NCBI GenBank assembly: GCA_963678675.1
Contig: OY783194.1
Location: 12,112,451 to 12,176,450 of the forward strand
DNA length: 64,000 nucleotides
Origin: Xiphydria camelus
Lineage: Eukaryota > Arthropoda > Insecta > Hymenoptera > Xiphydriidae
Direction: 5' to 3'
A program made the position numbers and the translations under genes. This document shows positions 55,071 through 64,000 of the stretch, piece after piece (the stretch's first letter is position 1; every line of letters starts with the position of its first letter). The notes beneath the pieces were generated by a model that was not told where the DNA came from, did no database searches, and worked only from the letters and a program-made list of their open reading frames with translations.

Positions 55071-55467
55071 ATTATGTTACAGTAGATCACCAAGAAAGAC
55101 GCCAGCTTCATATCCAGAGAGTCGAGTGATCGCGTCCCGGCGCACCCAGAAAAAGTTTAAATTGTTGGATAAACCCAAAGATGATCATGTCACGCCATGG
55201 ACAACTAGATTTACCACTATCTATCAATTCGGGGAAAACAATAGGGATCATCGATACAATCAAGAAATTTTATATCACAAAAGAATATTCTGTTGCCACT
55301 TACCTTTCTTTGAAGCTCTGACTTTCGATCTCTCTTTCTCTGCCGGCCGTACGATCCTTCCTTCGAGGGGTGGATCGAGTGGGGTGCGGTCTCTCCTTGG
55401 TCACTCACTTTCTTGGGAAGGTAGCACGACAGGGATAGAGGTTGAGGTTTCAACAAACCACAATCAC

Positions 55468-55636
55468 TTTCTTTAGATCTCGAACAGAACTTCTTTATTT
55501 CTTTAGATCTCGAACAGAACTTCTTACTTTCTTTAGATCTCGAACAGAACTTCTTACTTTCTTTAGATCTCGAACAGAACTTCTTACTTTCTTTAGATCT
55601 CGAACAGAACTTCTTTATTTCTTTAGATCTCGAACG
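55468..55636 (+). repeat. 30-bp tandem repeat, about 5.5 copies
   Basis: CTTTAGATCTCGAAC starts at 55471, 55501, 55531, 55561, 55591 and 55621, exactly 30 bases apart. Full units add AGAACTTCTTT or AGAACTTCTTA. Identity is almost complete, so expansion is recent or the array is kept homogeneous. Downstream at 55721-55730 CTTATATAAG, a palindrome containing a TATA-like box, is followed by GC-richer DNA to 56085 that ends in ACGTTACA. The setting would fit an LTR or a promoter with repeated sites, but neither is proven. Confidence 0.92.
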
Positions 55637-56123
55637 AACACGCGTAACTCTCTATAAGTTTGACTGAATGTTAATCTTCAAAAGAAAACAAAAAGACCCT
55701 CCCGGTGTCCAGTATTCTCCTTATATAAGCCGTTAGACTTCGTTCCGGGTGGGGATCCTTCCTGATGTTGAAAAAGGGGAAGGAGATGGAATGCGTTGAA
55801 TCATGAGTTTCTTCCTGTCAGCGGCTGGTCGGTGGCCACTTGGCGTCTTGTTTTTTGCTGGTGCATTTCCTTTAATGATACGCGGGTGGCACGTGGAGGT
55901 CTTCGCACCTTCACCTTGCGCGAGGGTTCGTGTTACTCGCGGTGCAGTTTTGGCTCGGTGCGGAGTCGGCGTTCCGGTCTTCGCAGCGGCCTTGCTCGTC
56001 GCTATTTGATTCCTCTTATTCTATCGCTTTATTCGCCGCTGCGTTTTATTCCATGAAAACGGCTACGTTAGGACGTTACAATCAACAGAGATGATAATAA
56101 GACAAGAATAGAATCCATAAGCA

Positions 56124-56682
56124 CATACAATATGTCCCTTTCAATACACGCCAGCATAGCACATTGCATATCGGTTGGCGCTATCAGATCCAAGATAGTT
56201 CCCTAAAATTCCAAGATTGTTCCCTAAAATTCAGTGACAATACCGACAGCCGGTACTCGAACCAAATAGCAGGGACACGAACCAAATAGCTGTTTCAGTC
56301 CGAAAAACATCGGTCATATCAATAGTGGTGAATGTGACAGACGCTCTGACAGCTAGCTTGATAATCGTTTGGATTTTTTTTTAATAATCAAGATAGTGAA
56401 CGGAAGCAGTGTCATTTTTCTCTGGTTGCTGGTGCATGAAGAGCAGGAAAGGAGACATCTGTATCTCGGAAGAAGTGCCACTATTGATATGACCGATGTT
56501 TTTCGGACTGAAACATCTATTTGGTTCGTGTCCCTACTATTTGGTTCGAGTCCCGGCTGTCGGTATTGTCACCGAATTTTAGGGAACCGTCTTGGAATTT
56601 TAGGGAACCATCTTGGATCCGATAGCGCCAACCGATATGCAATGTGCTACGCTGGCGTGTATTGAAAGGGACAGATTGTATG
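56124..56682. mobile_element. 559-bp foldback element
   Basis: CATACAATATGTCCCTTTCA and its inverse (TGAAAGGGACAGATTGTATG) mark the ends. Arms of about 210 bp include CACTATTGATATGACCGATG and its mirror, and each contains two direct TCCCTAAAATTC words. The loop (56335-56465) is unpaired and has a short frame without recognisable domain. Confidence 0.82.
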
Positions 56683-56944
56683 CAACGAATTAGTTATTAT
56701 TTTTTCTATATACGTAGCAAAGTAGAAAACTCAGAACAGTGGAATCGATGTTATTTTCTAACATCGGATCCATGTTATTTCCTAGCATCGACCCAATGTA
56801 GACATACGATATCACATCAGTCGTACCATTTCAGCATGCTGCCAGTACCGGCCCAATATCAAGAGCCGATATCACGCCAATTTTGATGATGCCGGTTCCC
56901 AATATTGAGCCGATATTGAGCCGATTGTATGACCCCACCCGGGC

Positions 56945-57460
56945 CCTTTCGACTTGTGTTTACCTTCCGAATGAAATAAGACACCTTTTATTTTTAAAGT
57001 AATAACAATATTGAGGCATGTTAATAGAAAAGGCTGAAAGTGCCATACCTTGCAGAAATAAGATTTTGTATAAGATTTTTTATAAAAATTGGTGTAAATG
57101 CCATTGCCAATAACTTAGTAATGCGTGTAAGTGTCTCCTGATTCAGTTTTAGTTTATAGAGCGTTCGAAAAGTAGCTCTGCGGTTGCAGTTTTAAACAAA
57201 TTTATTTGATTTTTCAACGATTTTGGCTTTGGTACTTTCAACATTTTCCATTTACACGCGACAATTACATATTTACAGAATTAATGATGATAGAATATTA
57301 AGAGATGTATTGAGTATTTAACACTGGAACGACAATAGCAGCAGTTGCAATTTTGCTGTCATTCGCGTAATTTTTAAATATGAATGTTATTTTTTGACCC
57401 CATCATTTACGATACTACATACTTTGTACCATTATAAATAGTGACAAAGAAAATAACATT
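56945..57460. other. Unannotated AT-rich DNA
   Basis: No gene or paired repeat. GTGACAAAGAAAATAACATT at 57441 repeats ATGTTATTTTTTGACCCC-like words only loosely. Confidence 0.4.
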
Positions 57461-57464
57461 CATA

Positions 57465-58555
57465 CAGGGTGTCCGTAAAGTATGGAAACGGTTGAATATC
57501 TCGAAAAGTACGCTTCAGAACGGGAAACGAAAAAATACGTATCCGATATTTTTTTAAAAACTATCAAATGATACCAAGATTGATCCTACACCCCAACCCC
57601 TGTGGGTGGGGCAGGGGGAAGCTTCAAAATCTTAAATAGGAACCCCCACTTTTGATTGCATATTCGCATTCTACATTAAAAACTACATAACTTTTATTTG
57701 AAATATTTTTTTCGATTCGTGGCAGATGGCGCTATAATCGACGAAATTCAATTTTTTCAGTTTTTGCAATTGAGAGTCGATTTATTCGATTCTGCAATAC
57801 AATTGCGATAGAAATTTACATTTTTTATTCTCATACTTGATATTTTTGTTAAAAATTTAATTTAGTTTTGCAAATTTGAAGTGCAGATACGTTCTGTACC
57901 TGGAATTCCCCCGGCGGACGGTATATTCCGGGAATCGTAGCTATTCTTTCACTAGTAGTCCGTTTTAATGATATCCGTTAACCTGAGTACACGTAAACAG
58001 GTACCGCTAATTGCCGGGCCTTCCGGATCCTCGAACCTTGATGTATTCCGAAAGCGATTATCCTTGAGTAAAATTAGCTTATTTCCTCTAACGGAACTTA
58101 GTGCGTCACGGGGAATTCCAGGTACAGAACGCATCTGCACTTCAAATTTGCAAAACTAAATTAAATTTTTAACAAAAATATCAAGTATGAGAATAAAAAA
58201 TGTAAATTTCTATCGCAATTGTATTGCAGAATCGAATAAATCGACTCTCAATTGCAAAAACCGAAAAAATTGAATTTCGTCGATTATAGCGCCATCTGCC
58301 ATGAATCGAAAAAAATGTTTCAAATAAAAGTTATATAGTTTTTAATGTAGAATACGAATATGCAATCAAAAGTGAGGGTTCCTATTTAAGATTTTGAAGC
58401 TTCCCCCTGCCCCACCCACAGGGGTTGGGGTGTGGGATCAATCTTGGTATCATTCGATAGTTTTTAAAAAATATCGGATACGTATTTTTTTCGTTTCCCG
58501 TTCTGAAGCGTACTTTTCGAGATATTCAACCGTTTCCATACTTTACGGACACCCG
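57465..58555. mobile_element. 1.09-kb foldback with CAGGGTGTCCG end
   Basis: CAGGGTGTCCGTAAAGTATG and the inverse CATACTTTACGGACACCCG are flanked by TA. Arms of about 430 bp are almost perfect mirrors, including the GTGGGTGGGGCAGGGGGAAG block. The 240-bp centre (57905-58130) is different DNA whose own edges (GTACCTGGAATTCC and its mirror) still pair. TA duplication and the CAGGGTG start suggest a Tc1/mariner-type mobiliser. No gene. Confidence 0.88.
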
Positions 58556-58559
58556 TATA

Positions 58560-58990
58560 TCAAAAGTTGTACCAACAACAAAACTACCACTGCTGTTGTC
58601 ATCGTTCTAGAGAGTGTTAATATTAGTCGTACGTTGGTATTTGAAACGAATGCATTCATTTCAACATAGACGGTACAAATTATGTGTGTTACATTAGTAT
58701 AAATTTGACATAAATAATTGCTTTAGTTTTATACTTACCTGGTTATCCTAAAATGTGTATTTTAAACAACTTTATAATAACTGTTAGCACATTCGATTTG
58801 GGAAGAATATCCCAATCGACGATTGATTCGTGTAATAATTAAAAAATATATATATACGACTTAAAGCTACAATAAAACGCTTTCAAAATGTCATTCACTC
58901 CATACATTGTCTAATTTAAATATTTATAAAACTTACGAAAATAGTAAAAGTAACTCGAGAAAAAAAAGTTCGTAGTGAAGGCTCAGCTTA
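58560..58990. other. Unannotated AT-rich DNA
   Basis: No supported feature. Confidence 0.4.
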
Positions 58991-58995
58991 TATCA

Positions 58996-59320
58996 GAAAA
59001 ATTATGATAAAAAAGTAATGAAATCATTACCGCCAAATTAATGAAAGCACGTGTGTTATCAAGGTTTGTTGAGCTAATGAGAGAAATAGTACATAATTCC
59101 ATACAATATGGGGGGGGGGGGGGGGTAACTGTGAATATATTCTCAGTTTCAGTGGAACTTGGTTTTTTTTCTTCTATATTGTTTTTAGTCTCTGTAGCAG
59201 TTTACCATTGTATGGAATTATGTACTATTTCTCTCATTAGCTCAACATATCTTGACAACACACTTGCTTTCATTAATTTGGCGGTAATGATTTCATTACT
59301 TTTTTATCATAATTTTTTCA
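58996..59320. mobile_element. 325-bp foldback
   Basis: GAAAAATTATGATAAAAAAG and its inverse near 59300-59320 bracket arms of about 112 bp, with ATGAGAGAAATAGTACATAA and its mirror. The loop contains a run of 17 G (59111-59127). Non-coding; the frames on either strand are mirror artefacts. Confidence 0.85.
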
Positions 59321-59329
59321 TTATTTTTG

Positions 59330-59690
59330 GTGATTCGTAAGTTGTTACATGATTACTTTGGAAAGGGAGCTATGTTATTAATTCGTGCTATCACACATCG
59401 TCGATGTTTTGAATGGGGCGGGGGTCTAAAATGTCTGACATGTGTCTATGTGGTACATACATACATGTATCCCCCCCTGACAGCAAAATTTCGACATTTT
59501 CTAACGGTACACTGTTGGCACGTCGCGCAGTTTTTCTGCATGTCTTGCCGTTGGAATTGCAGTAATTGCGTCCCCTGTTGCTAAACTGTTTGCAGGAAGG
59601 GCGTGCATATTTCATACAGATTACGATAACGCTACATTTACAGTAGCGGCTGCATAAACTCTCTAGAGTCCGAAATAATGTTTCCCATTT
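59330..59690. other. Unannotated DNA
   Basis: Balanced composition, no recognisable domain in the short frames. Confidence 0.35.
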
Positions 59691-59694
59691 TTCT

Positions 59695-60140
59695 TCAGAA
59701 TTCCTATGACTTTCTCAGAAAAACTCCGACTAAAGATTTTCGAAATCGCTAAACATCGTTTCTGTACTTTTTCTCAGAAATTTAATGATTTTTTCTGAAC
59801 TTTTGAGAAAAATTCGTTCCCTGTATTTGTTAACAAATTTTTCCAGAACCTATGAATAGCTCGGAAAAACTACGACTGCTGTTTCTCGAAATATCTCTGA
59901 AAGGCTATTTTCAACTTTTTCTCAGAAGTCTTATGAATTTATGAAAAAAAACTCAGACTGGTTCTCGAAATGTTTCTGAAAAACTATTTTCAACTTGTTC
60001 TCAAATGTCATGAATTTATAAAAAAAACTCAGATTGAAGGTTGTCGAAATTTCTTTTAAATTCTTTTTTAACTTCTTCAGAAATTCCATGATTTTCTCTG
60101 AATTTTTGAGAAAAACTCGGAACTCAGTTTCTTGAAATTT
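59695..60140 (+). repeat. Diverged tandem repeat, about 80-100-bp unit
   Basis: Words such as CTCAGAAAAACTCCGACT, GGAAAAACTACGACTG, AAAACTCAGACTGG and AAAACTCAGATTGA recur, each followed by a TCGAAAT word and a CTATTTTCAACTTTTTCTCA-like word. At least four degenerate units. A/T-rich on the plus strand with TTCTGAGAA-like palindromes. Confidence 0.6.
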
Positions 60141-60249
60141 GTTCCAGGCATATTTATCAGATAAAATCAAACATGATTTTTCAGAAGTTCCTTGACGCTT
60201 TTTCTTCAAATTTCTCAGATCTTTTCAGAATTTCCTTCAGTAGTAACTA

Positions 60250-62540
60250 TTGAATGCCCAAGAAACAATGGAGTATTTAATAGTAGGTAACTATTTTACT
60301 GTCAATAGTTACTATTGAAAACTATTAACCCTTCAATAGTTTTTTTGCTAGGGGCAAACTACCGGAGAAGAAAAATGTGTTATCAATTTAACAAATAAAG
60401 ATGTACCTTTCTCATCATTAGCGAGAAAATAATGTCCAGATACGAATACGACATAAATTAAAGAATTAGGTTATGATAGCCTAATCGATAAACTCGGCAC
60501 CCGTAACTATTCTCGACAATAGTCATAGTTTCTCCGTTTTACTCTACGACAATATTATTCTTGAACACTAAATGATATCGAATCCGTTTCCACAAAGAAC
60601 TTATCATTCATTCTGGGAGCAAGTCGACTACTTCATTAAGTCGATTCGTCAACGAATATACATATCTCAAGGAACATTCGTGCGGCCCTGTGACAGATCT
60701 ATGCACGCGCTCGCACATGTGTTCTTCTACAGCCGCCTCGCGCGTACCATGAGGCCGTTGCTTCGTCGAGGAGGGCCACCTCGCTTTCTCCCCATCTCCC
60801 CCTCGCTCAGTGACAACACGACAGCTGCCTTGTCTGTCCCGTAGGATGCCCAGGCGTCCGGTCCGCGCGTGGGGCAGCATCCCCGCATCGCCATGTAACC
60901 ATCTTCGTGCTGCCCCCTGTCGAGCACTACACATGCGCGTACTCGTGGTAATTGATCGCGTATCGAAGGGTGATCTATTACGTCTAGATATAAAGAGACG
61001 CAATACCCGCGATTGGTATCATCCCCCGGGAATTATACGCCCTTCACGCGAAATCCTTGTTGGCCGAAGAACCTTTCTTCGGTTGATAAGTACGAATCGT
61101 TAATTGGGTCTCCTGATGTCCTTTATAATTATTCTAATCGGTCGGCCTGAAATCCCCCCGCAGGTGCGACTCCACACTCCTTTGAAATCCTCTGACCGTC
61201 GATGTCTCTTCTACTTGCTAGGCACGTTTCGGAAGTTAATTTCTCTTCAAGTTTAGTTAGGCAAAGTAATTTCGTCGGAAGTTTGAGTTGTGGTTTTTTT
61301 CCTCGAGTGGGATAAATCGTTATTTCGAGAATATTCGAATAATTTTAAAGTGGTTTTAAAAGGGGATTGGGAATCCAGCATTAAAAAAATGTGTAGCAAT
61401 ACCGTAGTACAGTAAATAACAATATAATAAGCAAATAATATAATTTATTGAATAGTGATCCTATTTTAAACCTTTGTTCCTAATGTAAAGTTTTCATCAC
61501 TTTTATTGTTTTCATCTGTTATTAATTGGATTAAGTTAGGGTGAGTATTACAGTGCAATTTAGTTATTATACGTACTATTAGTAACATAATTATTACATG
61601 TTTTACATTCAATATGTTAGTTCCATTGTGGAATGACACTTGCTGCACTGACAAGGGAAGTTAGGGAACCCGAAAATTCAGAAAATTCCGCCATTCCGTG
61701 TGCAAGTAGAGTAGTTCAAGCGTAATACAAAAATGCATTTCATTGGTGCGGTATTACGGTTTTAAGGGGTGAAATCATCCCCTGAAAAAATGCAGATTTT
61801 TCTTCTTCACGGAATAACTCCCGAACGGTGAAAGATAAGGGAAAAAAGTTGAAATAAAAGTTTTATGATTTTTCTCGATCTATAAAACTGGTGCGAACAA
61901 ATTCTGGGAACAAAATTTTGTTAAGTTACCCCCACCACCAACCCACAAAAATAGGTTTTTGGATTTCTTAAGTTTATGTTAAAATACCTCTCAATGTCCT
62001 CTTTTTACACATCCCCAGTTTATTATGTATCCTTTTTTTTAATTTAGAAAACCTCGAACTTTAAGGCCGTTTCGACGTAAACAGTGAAACGGTCTTATGA
62101 AACGATATCTACATTTTTATTTATATACATTTCATACAGTTTTTAATTATTTTAGCAAAACACGTACTTACAATTACATGAAAAATTAAACTTATTGAAA
62201 TGAATCAATGACATGTATTTTTCAAATTACACAAATAACATATCGTATGAACCTCAATGATAACGTTGAATGACGCAGGACCTATGTTGACATTGACGCC
62301 GATAACGTTTTAGCAAACATCCCGGTTTGCGTATTGCAAACATGTTTGGCTCGTCACTATTATCATTACATGTTGATAAGGTATCCCTCTTCCGTTCGTA
62401 AAAAATCTTATGTAAACATGTTTTTTTATTAGTATAATATAAATATGGCTGAAAGATGTAGCTTATTTCCAGTTACATTTACGACTGCAATTAGTTACCA
62501 TTCTATTAGAAACAGTTATTAATCATTGCTCCAAAGGCTT
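60250..62540. other. Mostly unannotated DNA with a GC-rich island
   Basis: 60250-60345 has several ACTATTGAA/TTCAATAGT words. 60670-60950 is CpG- and GC-rich (CGCACATGTG, GCGCGTGGGGCAGC) with open frames on both strands, none recognised; it could be a host exon or promoter. 61020-62540 is AT-rich. The part from about 62100 may be the 5' non-coding region of the pogo-like gene at 62552. Confidence 0.35.
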
Positions 62541-62551
62541 TTCATTATAAA

Positions 62552-63598
62552 ATGACGCCGATTAACGTTTCAAATATAATAAGCATGTTAACGACTACGT
62601 TTCAAATTACGGAGTTGGCACAGACCCCTATAACATCAGATGAAATTGAAGTTCATAATCAAATTCGTGACATTATAAACACTTTTACAAACGTAGATCT
62701 CGTACCATTAATTGAATACGATTACGTATTGGATTTTGCTAATCCATCTGAACCCCATGGAGCACAGGTTGTGGAGTACCCTACAGTTTCAGCAGAAGAG
62801 GAAGATAATTTTGAACCTGCAGAATGCATTGTTGATGACGAAGGTGGAAAAGTCGACTTAAGTTATAAGAGAAAAGCTGTTGAATTTTGGAAAAGCGGAA
62901 AAAAAGCCCGACGATGACTCACTAGTGTGCAGACAAAATTTCGCAAAATCTTTGCCACAGCTATATAGATGGGAAGAAAGTGTACAAAAAGGTGGAATGA
63001 ATGCAGATAAAATTGCATTTATTACGGAATACATTCTGCAAAGATTTGAAGAAGCTTGTGACAGAAGATCTATTATTCACGATATGGATTTAAGATTATG
63101 GGCTCTGAGGGCGAAGGACTTGGTGGACCTTTCCGAATTCAAGTAAATGCAAGTAAATGGTGGATTTGGAAATTTAAAAGAGTGCATAGAATCGTGTCTC
63201 GTAAAATAACAACATTCAGGACGCAATCTACGTTCCAAGATATTGACAACCTGCAAAATATTGCGAAGACGTTTGTATCAAACGTAAAATTAAATATACC
63301 AACTATTGGATTTGAAGAAATATATAACGCAGACGAGAGTGGCTTCAACCTCGAAGTACATTCAGGGCGAACATTGGCAAAATAAGGAGTAAAAACGGTA
63401 GAAGCAACGGTCCAATCGGTATCATCTACGACACACAGCTATACTATAATGCCTATCATTTCGGCAAGTGGACGTCTTGTTTCACCACTGTACATAGTTT
63501 TGAAGGAGTCTACAGGAACATTTGGCCCAAGGTGGAAGAATCTCTATTTCGTCCAGCTAACATTTACATTCAAGCTTCAAAATCAGGTAGACTTACGT
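62552..63598 (+). pseudogene. Pogo/Tigger-like transposase, decayed and truncated
   Basis: It starts MTPINVSNIISMLTTTFQIT with an acidic N-terminal part. Then come, in changing frames, YKRKAVEFWKSGKKAR, LYRWEESVQKGGMNADKIAF, IIHDMDLRLWALRAK, ASKWWIWKFKRVHRIVSRKI, IYNADESGFNLEVHSGRTLA (first catalytic Asp), TTHSYTIMPIISASGRLVSP and FGPRW. This order is a CENP-B/HTH region followed by a DDE_1 catalytic domain. At least three frameshifts (near 62910, 63110, 63540) and one stop (63383-63385) are present. It breaks off at about 63600 where the minisatellite begins, so the second and third acidic residues are lost. Different from the pogo gene at 31552. Confidence 0.8.
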
Positions 63599-63611
63599 CT
63601 GAACATGACAC

Positions 63612-64000
63612 GTGTGCGGGGAACGGAAAAGGGAAAGGCGCAAAGGGGCCGCGGAAGGAAAGGCGCGAAGGCGCCGCGGTCGGGGAAAAGGCGCGAGGGC
63701 ACCGCGGTCGAGGGAAAGGCGCAAGGGCGCCACGGAAGGAAGCGGTGGAAAGCGCGAAGGCGCCGCGGTCGGGGAAGGCGTGAAAACGCCGCGGAAGAAA
63801 GCGGTGGAAGGCGCAAAGGCGCCGCAGTCGGGAAGGCGTGAAAACGCCGCGGAAGGGAAAAGGTGGAAGGCGCGAAGGCGCCGCGGTCGGAGAAAGGCGT
63901 GAAAACGCCGCGGAAGGAAGCGGTGGAAGGCGCGAAGGCGCCGCGGTCGGAGAAAGGCGTGAAAACGCCGCGGAAGGAAGCGGTGGAAGGCGCGAAGGCG
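63612..64000 (+). repeat. GC-rich 60-bp minisatellite with hairpin units, continues past the edge
   Basis: From about 63777 the period is 58-61 bp. Each unit has a short hairpin GGCGTGAAAACGCC (63777, 63835, 63896, 63956), then CGCGGAAGGAAGCGGTGGAA, then a second hairpin GGCGCGAAGGCGCC or a variant, then CGCGGTCGGAGAAA. Earlier units (63612-63776) are more diverged and mostly about 30 bp. Several long frames exist in all phases because the array has few T residues; none is a gene. The last 100 bases are nearly identical units. Confidence 0.93.

Larger units (their letters stand above)
54221..56942. mobile_element. Tentative element with CCCRGGTRGGGT ends
   Basis: CCCAGGTAGGGT at 54221 and the inverse of CCCGGGTGGGGT at 56931-56942 could be paired ends. 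CCGATATCGAGTCAGTATCG (54438) and CCGATATTGAGCC (56910) repeat similar words near both. The interior has a (CA)n run (54537-54559), a 30-bp array and a foldback. The terminal C-rich style resembles the CCCGAG elements. Weakly supported. Confidence 0.3.

Noticed and set aside
55442..55657. Protein made of FFRSRTELLT repeats
   Set aside because: Simply the translation of the 30-bp tandem repeat, which stays open because 30 is divisible by three and the unit has no stop in that frame.
56369..56665. 98-codon frame in the loop and arm of the foldback at 56124
   Set aside because: The second half lies in the inverted arm and no recognisable domain is found in the first half.
60608..61003. Minus-strand frame of 131 codons as a gene
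   Set aside because: CpG-rich DNA gives open frames on both strands; no domain, splice or codon evidence favours one.
63449..64000. Overlapping long frames rich in Gly, Arg, Lys and Ala at the right edge
   Set aside because: They result from the T-poor minisatellite; all phases stay open, so no frame is favoured. Only the part before 63600 matches a transposase.

Overview
The window looks like intergenic nuclear DNA of an arthropod, most likely an insect. It is AT-rich and has no bacterial-style operons. It is packed with eukaryotic transposable elements: mariner, pogo/Tigger, Mutator-like, DUF7869-type and PIF-like families, a Jockey/CR1-type LINE and a tRNA-derived SINE. Several reading frames are interrupted by short introns whose splice phase can be checked by eye. 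I find no intact host protein gene. Two GC/CpG-rich unique stretches (51.6-52.2 kb and 60.67-60.95 kb) could be host promoter or first-exon DNA, but I cannot tie them to a product. The species cannot be named from the sequence alone.

Layout. 0-3 kb: end of a TA-flanked MITE, then a minus-strand LINE fragment with a 640-bp foldback inserted in its reverse-transcriptase frame. 3-5.7 kb: unique DNA, diverged tandem repeats of about 148 bp and a near-perfect foldback. 5.8-10.6 kb: a nest of four layers (foldback, mariner, foldback, TTA-flanked MITE). 11.5-14.5 kb: an element encoding a spliced DUF7869-type protein with two AT-hooks, broken by a stop and a frameshift. 14.6-19.3 kb: an almost full-length LINE with ORF1 and ORF2 and a Tyr in place of the second Asp of its FADD box. 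20-29 kb: small MITEs, a 2.5-kb element with a spliced acidic tail exon, a 70-bp minisatellite, a SINE and a second TTA-flanked element.

29.2-41.6 kb is the most interesting block. Two copies of one TA-flanked element (called X here) carry pieces of a PIN/FEN1-like nuclease gene ending in a cysteine-rich CXC domain, between long arms that contain mariner N-terminal fragments. Copy A is split by a complete 2.67-kb pogo-type element. Copy B is split by a 2.2-kb element with CCCGAG ends, and copy B itself lies inside a Mutator-like gene. 43.8-49 kb: another nest, with a decayed DUF7869-type gene at the base and a 4-kb CCCGAG-ended element on top, itself loaded with MITEs and a palindromic TCGA repeat cluster. 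49-62.5 kb: scattered foldbacks, a MITE with a 10-bp target duplication, a 30-bp tandem array and unique DNA. 62.5-64 kb: a decayed pogo-like transposase running into a GC-rich 60-bp minisatellite whose units are built from small perfect hairpins and which continues past the window edge.

Nearly all coding DNA here serves or once served transposition. Insertions into paralogous copies give direct evidence of target-site duplications (TA, TTA/TAA, TTAA, AT, AA) and allow relative dating of events. I ran no searches; family names rest on motifs recognised by eye.
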